Shown here piece by piece: positions 1 through 4,016 of a stretch of DNA of 6,868 bases (positions within the stretch are counted from its first letter, which is position 1; the number at the start of each line of letters is the position of its first letter). The translations under genes were made by a program, and so were the position numbers. The notes below the pieces were generated by a model that was not told the origin of the DNA, did not search any database, and saw only the letters and a program-made list of their open reading frames with translations. Origin of the DNA: G963692885 sp964657395 (GTDB lineage: Bacteria > Acidobacteriota > Terriglobia > Terriglobales > Acidobacteriaceae); contig CAZZUX010000150.1 in NCBI GenBank assembly GCA_964657395.1, positions 1 to 6,868 on the forward strand, read 5' to 3'.

Positions 1-31
1 AGGGCACCGCTCGCATCCGCAAAATCACCAT
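1..31 (-). CDS. possible start of a further gene, cut by the window edge
   Basis: Seven bases after the stop codon of the cytochrome b-like gene, an ATG at 31-29 opens a frame that stays open for ten codons to the window edge (MVILRMRAVP). The spacing would fit a downstream gene of the same minus-strand operon. Genes of this cytochrome type are often followed by a molybdopterin oxidoreductase or another redox partner, but nothing in ten residues identifies the product. The ribosome binding site is weak (GAGC about 8 bases upstream). The same frame could instead be the displaced 3' part of the cytochrome gene after a frameshift. Confidence 0.2.
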   Translation of the reverse strand, partial: MVILRMRAVP

Positions 32-38
32 TCCGTGC

Positions 39-449
39 TCAGGCAGTCTCTTCCGGCCAGAGATCTCCCCGAAAATGACCGCTCCACCAGCTGAAGATCC
101 CGTACACCAGGCCCGTCAGCACCACGGCCCACGCGGCCTGAAAGTGCAGATACCGGCTCCAGCCATTCTGGTCCGGCATCAGGTAGTGATAGCCCGTCGG
201 AACGGTAGCTCGCGATGCAGGAATAGGCAGTGTGAACAGCGGCTGTACCCTCACATTGCCAATCTCGCCCCAGTAAAATCGCGGGTGTGAAATCACTATC
301 TCCGCACCACTCACCAGCAGCGCCAGAAAACAGAGCACCGTGAGCCAGTGCGTCACCCGCACCACTCCCGCGTGACGAGGATTCTCCGAATTACGAGGCG
401 AACCGCCAGCCGACACACGCGCAGCATACCACGCAATGTCCAGGCCCAC
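39..449 (-). CDS. short cytochrome b561-like membrane protein, probably C-terminally truncated
   Basis: A 136-residue protein resembling the N-terminal half of cytochrome b561 / Ni-Fe hydrogenase b-type subunits (PF01292), which pass electrons between a redox partner and the quinone pool through membrane haem b. Two hydrophobic segments are visible, about residues 33-54 and 100-123. Each starts with a histidine in the expected haem-ligand setting (VTHW, H34; RYLHF, H102). The connecting loop (HPRFYWGEIGNV, then PTGYHYLMPDQNGW) is typical of a periplasmic-loop variant I associate with Acidobacteriota. Full-length members have about 200 residues and four helices. This one stops right after helix two (HFRGDLWPEETA), so the distal haem ligands are absent. 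It starts at GTG 449, directly after an in-frame TGA, so no longer N-terminus is possible in this frame. It is either a degraded gene or a two-helix variant. Family assignment is fairly secure; function as an intact protein is doubtful. Confidence 0.7.
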   Translation of the reverse strand: MGLDIAWYAARVSAGGSPRNSENPRHAGVVRVTHWLTVLCFLALLVSGAEIVISHPRFYWGEIGNVRVQPLFTLPIPASRATVPTGYHYLMPDQNGWSRYLHFQAAWAVVLTGLVYGIFSWWSGHFRGDLWPEETA

Positions 450-644
450 TCATGTTCTCTACGCCGTCGACACTGATGTCACCCGGCCCTCCGCAACCAA
501 GAAAGAACTCCTGGCAGCAATCCGCAACCATGTCATCGCCGAAGGCAAACTGGTCGCAAGATACGGCCGCTATCCCGGCGCAAAATCAGACAACGAAAGT
601 CGACTTACAGGCACGTTTATCTTCTCTGACTAACTCCATCTTGC

Positions 645-684
645 AGGTAACCGCGCTCGATTAAGGGAACAGACCCGGTTACTT
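645..684. repeat. inverted repeat, 9-bp arms
   Basis: GTAACCG at 647-653 is matched exactly by CGGTTAC at 676-682. The stem extends outward by one G-U and one A-U pair to 645/684. The loop is 22 bases and AT-richer than the stem. It lies downstream of greB on the minus strand and upstream of the cytochrome gene. It could be a folded transcript end or an operator-like palindrome. There is no T-run on either side, so a classical intrinsic terminator is not supported. Confidence 0.4.
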
Positions 685-701
685 ACGCCCGCCAGTGCAA
701 T

Positions 702-749
702 GTCGGGCGGCGGGTGCCAAAGCTTGCTCCGGAGTTGGCTCAGCCCGAC
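702..749. repeat. nested inverted repeat just downstream of greB
   Basis: The outer arms are GTCGGGC (702-708) and GCCCGAC (743-749). Inside them GCCAA (716-720) pairs with TTGGC (735-739), and the centre holds the palindromes AAGCTT (720-725) and CTCCGGAG (727-734). A competing stem can form between CCCGCC (688-693) and GGCGGG (709-714). The element begins 17 bases after the greB stop codon, the usual place for a transcript end, but no T-run follows it on the minus strand. A factor-dependent or structure-stabilised greB 3' end is the simplest reading. Confidence 0.4.
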
Positions 750-765
750 GCTTCTGTGCGGGCCG

Positions 766-1371
766 TCATCCCCTCAGCGATCGATCCCCTTTGTCGGGAC
801 TACCTACGGAGGGTTCGCGGAACGGGTCTACAGCAATCCGTTCGTACCGCACCTCCAGCACCGTCAAGGTTTCCGTGCCGCCTGGCGCATGAAGAACCAC
901 CTCATCCCCCTCCGCCGACTTCATCAAAGCGCGCCCCAGCGGCGAAGCATAACTGATGTGGTTGCGTTCAAGATCGACCTCGTCCGTGCCGACAATGCTC
1001 ACCACCCGCTCTGCCCCCGCGGCGTGCGCATAGCGCACTGTGGCCCCGAAAAACGCCTTGATCGCCCGCTGGCCCGTTCGCGCAGCTTCCGGATCGACAA
1101 CTTCAGCAGCTTCGATCCGCTTCGTCAAAAAGCGTATCCGTCCATCGATCTGGCGCAAGCGTCGCTTGCCATATTGATAATCGGCGTTTTCACTGCGATC
1201 GCCATTACCCGCTGCCCACGCCACCACCTCCACCACGGCCGGGCGATCCTTGGTCAGCAGGAAGTGACGCTCATCTTTCAGCCGCTGCAGCCCGCCGGGA
1301 GTAATGTAGTTTGTGCCGTGGGCCGCCGCAGGCTCCTCTGCTTTCGGTCGTCTCGTAAACCCTTTGCGCAT
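766..1371 (-). CDS. greB: transcription elongation factor GreB
   Basis: A 201-residue GreA/GreB-family protein. Such factors enter the secondary channel of RNA polymerase and stimulate cleavage of the backtracked RNA 3' end, rescuing arrested elongation complexes in the cytoplasm. The N-terminal coiled coil spans about residues 22-98. It carries the hairpin-tip sequence GDRSENADYQYGKRRLREID-like (residues 57-77, here RQID at the end), including the acidic pair D58 and E61 that corresponds to D41/E44 of E. coli Gre factors. The FKBP-like C-terminal domain follows (about 106-180: FFGATVRY, IVGTDEVD, ISYASPLGRALM, GDEVVLHAPGG). DERPxV-like and AWAAGNGDRSENADYQY wording favours GreB over GreA. 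At 201 residues it is longer than E. coli GreB (158), with a basic N-terminal tail of about 20 residues and a polar C-terminal tail after residue 183. The ATG is supported by the GAGGAAGG ribosome binding site seven bases upstream. It appears monocistronic. Confidence 0.93.
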   Translation of the reverse strand: MRKGFTRRPKAEEPAAAHGTNYITPGGLQRLKDERHFLLTKDRPAVVEVVAWAAGNGDRSENADYQYGKRRLRQIDGRIRFLTKRIEAAEVVDPEAARTGQRAIKAFFGATVRYAHAAGAERVVSIVGTDEVDLERNHISYASPLGRALMKSAEGDEVVLHAPGGTETLTVLEVRYERIAVDPFREPSVGSPDKGDRSLRG

Positions 1372-1378
1372 CCTGCGG

Positions 1379-1386
1379 CCTTCCTC
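1379..1386 (-). promoter_or_regulatory. ribosome binding site of greB
   Basis: On the minus strand this reads GAGGAAGG, seven bases before the ATG at 1371. It fixes the start that includes the basic N-terminal tail rather than a later internal codon. Confidence 0.6.
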
Positions 1387-1560
1387 GCGCGCGATTCAGC
1401 GGTCGGCGTTCTTCGATACTAATTCGGGCATCCACGGTGAGCATCGTTCCGCTAAGTAAGCGCAACGTTTGTGGCCCGCGACCCGTCCCGCAGACTTTAA
1501 CCCCCTCAACAGAACTCCCAGCCGGCTCCACCCCCGCAGACAAGCCGTCCCACCCGTCAT

Positions 1561-1590
1561 TTGCGAACCATACTCCCCGCACAGTATCGT
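1561..1590 (+). promoter_or_regulatory. weak sigma-70-type promoter candidate for the dehydrogenase operon
   Basis: TTGCGA at 1561-1566 and TATCGT at 1585-1590 are separated by 18 bases. The -10 box ends 18 bases before the ATG at 1609, so the transcript leader would be very short. Only the spacing and partial consensus support it. Confidence 0.25.
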
Positions 1591-1608
1591 TCTCGACTGA
1601 GGGTTTCC

Positions 1609-2193
1609 ATGAATCGACGTGAAGTACTCAGGCTGCTGGGCTCCGCCGCGGCCATCTCGGCTCTCCCGGTAGAAGCACTCACTGTCCTCCAGCAGGCCAG
1701 CGCCGAAGTCGCCCAGTCCACCGGCCTCCGCACCCTGAACCCCCACCAGAACGCCACCCTTACCACCATCACCGAGATGATCATCCCGGCCACCGACACC
1801 CCCGGAGCCAAAGGCGCCAAGGTCAACGAATTCATCGACCTCCTGCTCACCGAGTGGTATGACCCCTCCGAAACACAGGAGTTCCTCACCGGCCTCGGCA
1901 CCGTCGACACCCGCAGCCAGGCAAAGTTCTCTAAGGCCTTCATCGACGCCACCCCCGAACAGCAGACCGAGCTGCTCAAGGAACTCGACGCACAGGCCAT
2001 GGTCTTCGCCTCGAAGCAAAAGCAGACCATGCGCACCACCATCCCGCCCGGCCCCATGGACTTCTTCTACCAGGTCAAGAAGCTCACCCTCGCCGGCTAC
2101 TACACCTCCGAAATCGGCTTCTCCCAGGAACTCGGCCGGAGCATCATCCCACCGCATGCCGGCTGCGTACCCATCCAGGAGGCCACCCGATGA
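1609..2193 (+). CDS. gluconate 2-dehydrogenase subunit 3 family protein, Tat-exported small subunit
   Basis: A 194-residue protein of the gluconate 2-dehydrogenase subunit 3 family (PF13618), the small non-catalytic partner of periplasmic GMC flavoprotein dehydrogenases. Residues 1-32 form a twin-arginine signal: RREVLRLLG at residues 3-11, a hydrophobic alanine/leucine stretch, then a probable cleavage after QQASA (32). The mature domain (about 40-175) opens with LNPHQNATLTTITEMIIPATDTPGAKGAKV-type sequence (TDTPGA at 62-67, FID at 75-77), the most recognisable family signature. It closes with an aromatic helix (MDFFYQVKK from residue 150, then GYY). The ATG at 1609 is preferred over an upstream in-frame TTG at 1561 because GAGGG lies five bases before it and it places the twin arginines at the N-terminus. 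Its stop overlaps the next start (ATGA), so the two subunits are translationally coupled. The Tat signal presumably exports the folded complex with the large subunit, which has no signal of its own. Confidence 0.9.
   Translation: MNRREVLRLLGSAAAISALPVEALTVLQQASAEVAQSTGLRTLNPHQNATLTTITEMIIPATDTPGAKGAKVNEFIDLLLTEWYDPSETQEFLTGLGTVDTRSQAKFSKAFIDATPEQQTELLKELDAQAMVFASKQKQTMRTTIPPGPMDFFYQVKKLTLAGYYTSEIGFSQELGRSIIPPHAGCVPIQEATR
2177..2182 (+). promoter_or_regulatory. ribosome binding site of the GMC oxidoreductase
   Basis: A full-consensus AGGAGG lies within the last codons of the small-subunit gene, seven bases before the overlapping ATG at 2190. It supports the ATGA-coupled start and strong translation of the catalytic subunit. 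Confidence 0.7.
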
Positions 2194-3917
2194 ATCCGAC
2201 TCCCCAGAACACGAACACCCAAACCACCAACATCAAGACCGGACCGGCCAATACCTATGACGCCATCGTGATCGGCTCCGGCGTCACCGGCGGCTGGGCC
2301 GCCAAGGAACTCACCGAAAAAGGTCTGCAGACCATCGTCCTCGAAGCCGGCCGCACCATCGAACCCGCGAAAGACTACGTCGAGCACGTCCCCACCTGGG
2401 ACGTTAAGTTCCGCGGCATGCGCGATCGCCAGTACGAAAACGTCCATCGCGAGCGCCAGAAGCACATCGGCGACGAGTGGAACGCCAAGTTCTTCGTCGA
2501 CGACAAGGAAAACCCCTACACCACGCCTCCCGACCAGCCCTACCTTTTCCTCCGCGGCCGTCACGTCGGCGGACGCTCCATCATGTGGGGCCGCCAGAGC
2601 TATCGCTGGAGCGATCTCGACTTCGAAGGCAATCTCAAAGACGGCGTTGCCGTCGACTGGCCCATCCGCTACAAAGACATCGAGCCTTGGTACGACTACG
2701 TGGAAGACTTCATCGGCGTCAGTGGTCAGGCCGAAGGTCTGCCCCAGCTACCCGATGGCAAGTTCCTTCCCCCGATGGAAATGAACTGCGCCGAAATCCA
2801 CATGCGGGATGTCATCGCGCAGAAGTTCCCTGACCGCCGCCTCACCATCGGCCGTACCGCCATCCTCACCCAGGAGCACCGTGGCCGCGCCGCCTGTCAC
2901 TACTGCGGACCCTGCGCCCGCGGCTGCATCACCAAGTCCTACTTCAGCAGTCTGCACTCAACGCTGCCCGCAGCAGAAGCCACCGGCAAGCTCACCATGC
3001 GGCCCTTCAGCGTCGTGCACAGCCTCATCTTTGATCCCGGCACGCGCCGCATCTCCGGCGTCCGAGTCATCGACGCCAACACCAAACAGGCAGTTGAGTA
3101 CCACGCCAAGGTCGTCTTCCTCTGTGCCTCCACCATGGAGTCCGCCCGCATCCTGCTGAACTCGGCTACTCCGGAGTTCTCGAACGGCCTCGCCAACTCC
3201 AGCGGCCAGGTCGGTCGCAACCTCATGGACCACATGCTCGGCAGCGGCGCCACCGGCACTATCCCCGGCCACGAAGATCACGTCCAGCTCGGCAACCGTC
3301 CCAATGGCATCTACGTGCCCCGCTTCCAGAACGTCAAGGACAAGCACCCCAAGTTCATCCGAGGCTACGGCTTCCAGGGCGGCGGCTCCCGCGAGGACTG
3401 GGGCCGCGGCAGCGAAATGCCGGGCTTCGGCGCTGACTTCAAGCACTCCCTGCGCTCGCCCGGCCCCTGGCGCTTCACCTTCGCCGGCTTTGCCGAGTGC
3501 CTCCCGCATCCCGACAACCGTCTCGAAATCGAAAAGAACCTCACCGATGCCTGGGGCGTCCCTGCTTTCAAGATCAGCGCCAAGTGGCGTGAAAATGAAA
3601 ACGCCCTCTTCGCCGACGCCCAGGTCACTGCAGCCGAAATGCTCGAAGCCGCCGGCGCAAAGGACATCACCATCCGCAGCACACCCCTGAAACCCGGCGA
3701 AGGTATTCACGAAATGGGCTCAGCCCGCATGGGCCGCGACCCAAAAACCTCCGTCCTCAACCAGTGGAACCAGGCTCACGACGTCAAAAATCTCTTCATC
3801 ACCGACGGCTCGTTCATGGTCTCCTCCGGCTGGCAGAACCCCTCTCTCACCTACATGGCCATGACCGCCCGCGCCTGCGACTATGCCGTCAACCAGATGA
3901 AGCAGGGAGAAATCTAA
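2190..3917 (+). CDS. GMC family FAD-dependent sugar dehydrogenase, catalytic subunit
   Basis: A 575-residue flavoprotein of the glucose-methanol-choline (GMC) family, of the branch that pairs with subunit 3-type partners (gluconate 2-, FAD-glucose and glucoside 3-dehydrogenases). It would oxidise a sugar or glycoside hydroxyl using FAD. The dinucleotide fold is plain: YDAIVIGSGVTGG (GSGVTG 29-34) with the ribose-binding acid E52 in LEAGR. The FAD-covering segment GGRSIMWG is at 127-134. The C-terminal GMC domain has HEMGSARMG with catalytic-type H507, and WQNPSLT with N550, the usual His/Asn pair. Residues 236-246 read CHYCGPCARGC. The Cx5Cx3C spacing of C236, C242 and C246 matches the iron-sulfur ligands of FAD-glucose dehydrogenase, with C239 extra. 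There is no signal peptide, so export probably depends on the Tat-signal small subunit encoded just before it. No cytochrome c subunit follows. The exact substrate cannot be read from the sequence. Confidence 0.92.
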   Translation: MNPTPQNTNTQTTNIKTGPANTYDAIVIGSGVTGGWAAKELTEKGLQTIVLEAGRTIEPAKDYVEHVPTWDVKFRGMRDRQYENVHRERQKHIGDEWNAKFFVDDKENPYTTPPDQPYLFLRGRHVGGRSIMWGRQSYRWSDLDFEGNLKDGVAVDWPIRYKDIEPWYDYVEDFIGVSGQAEGLPQLPDGKFLPPMEMNCAEIHMRDVIAQKFPDRRLTIGRTAILTQEHRGRAACHYCGPCARGCITKSYFSSLHSTLPAAEATGKLTMRPFSVVHSLIFDPGTRRISGVRVIDANTKQAVEYHAKVVFLCASTMESARILLNSATPEFSNGLANSSGQVGRNLMDHMLGSGATGTIPGHEDHVQLGNRPNGIYVPRFQNVKDKHPKFIRGYGFQGGGSREDWGRGSEMPGFGADFKHSLRSPGPWRFTFAGFAECLPHPDNRLEIEKNLTDAWGVPAFKISAKWRENENALFADAQVTAAEMLEAAGAKDITIRSTPLKPGEGIHEMGSARMGRDPKTSVLNQWNQAHDVKNLFITDGSFMVSSGWQNPSLTYMAMTARACDYAVNQMKQGEI

Positions 3918-3935
3918 GGCAAACCACACCGCAGA

Positions 3936-3954
3936 GGTTGGGGTAGCCCAAACC
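3936..3954. terminator. short hairpin after the dehydrogenase operon
   Basis: GGTTGGG (3936-3942) pairs with CCCAAACC (3947-3954) across a four-base loop, with one bulged base. It begins 19 bases after the GMC stop codon. No T-run follows, so it is a plausible but imperfect transcript end. Confidence 0.35.
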
Positions 3955-3971
3955 CACACAAAGCCGGGTGC

Positions 3972-3996
3972 CCCATCCTCGCGCAGCTAGGGTGGG
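3972..3996. terminator. convergent-gap hairpin, REP-like; possible terminator
   Basis: CCCATCCT (3972-3979) and AGGGTGGG (3989-3996) form an 8-bp stem around a nine-base loop. In plus-strand RNA all eight positions pair, one as U-G. In minus-strand RNA that position becomes an A-C mismatch, so the fold favours the transcript coming from the GMC gene. It sits between two convergent genes, 54 bases past the GMC stop and 20 bases from the GH3 stop. The flank GGGTGCCCCATCC together with AGGGTGGGA resembles a dispersed intergenic repeat I associate with Acidobacteriota genomes; this is from memory and unchecked. Confidence 0.45.
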
Positions 3997-4016
3997 AATA
4001 GCGAAGCCATATGCTT

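Larger units (their letters stand above)
450..765. other. 316-base intergenic stretch with no convincing gene
   Basis: This lies between the stop of greB and the start of the cytochrome b-like gene, both on the minus strand. It looks less GC-rich than its surroundings between about 590 and 670. Two short plus-strand frames (436-633 and 452-664) cross it. Neither has a recognisable motif or a strong ribosome binding site, and both overlap the 5' end of, or the promoter space for, the cytochrome gene. The half next to greB contains two inverted repeats (645-684 and 702-749), listed separately. The rest presumably carries the promoter of the minus-strand cytochrome gene, but I could not find a clear -35/-10 pair. 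Confidence 0.5.
1372..1608. other. divergent intergenic region between greB and the dehydrogenase operon
   Basis: 237 bases separate the starts of greB (minus) and the small dehydrogenase subunit (plus), so promoters for both directions must lie here. Minus-strand frames covering the region have no family features and run antisense to real genes. The plus-strand promoter candidate is listed separately. For greB, a TAGTAT on the minus strand around 1420 could be a -10 box, but no convincing -35 accompanies it. The stretch 1475-1560 is C-rich on the plus strand and shows no clear palindrome. Confidence 0.45.

Noticed and set aside
436..664. Two overlapping plus-strand frames of 65 and 70 codons in the gap beside greB
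   Set aside because: No family motif, poor ribosome binding sites, and they overlap each other and the start of the cytochrome gene.
700..1422. Plus-strand frame of 240 codons
   Set aside because: It runs antisense to the well-supported greB gene. Its composition is arginine/proline/serine-rich, as expected of a shadow frame.
1271..1582. Minus-strand frame of 103 codons upstream of greB
   Set aside because: It overlaps the greB start in another frame and shows no recognisable domain.
1396..2157. Minus-strand frame of 253 codons opposite the small dehydrogenase subunit
   Set aside because: Its glycine/leucine/glutamate-rich sequence is the mirror of a GC-rich coding strand. The plus-strand gene has a Tat signal and family motifs.
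2958..3710. Minus-strand frame of 250 codons opposite the GMC gene
   Set aside because: It is antisense to conserved GMC motifs and has no family resemblance of its own.
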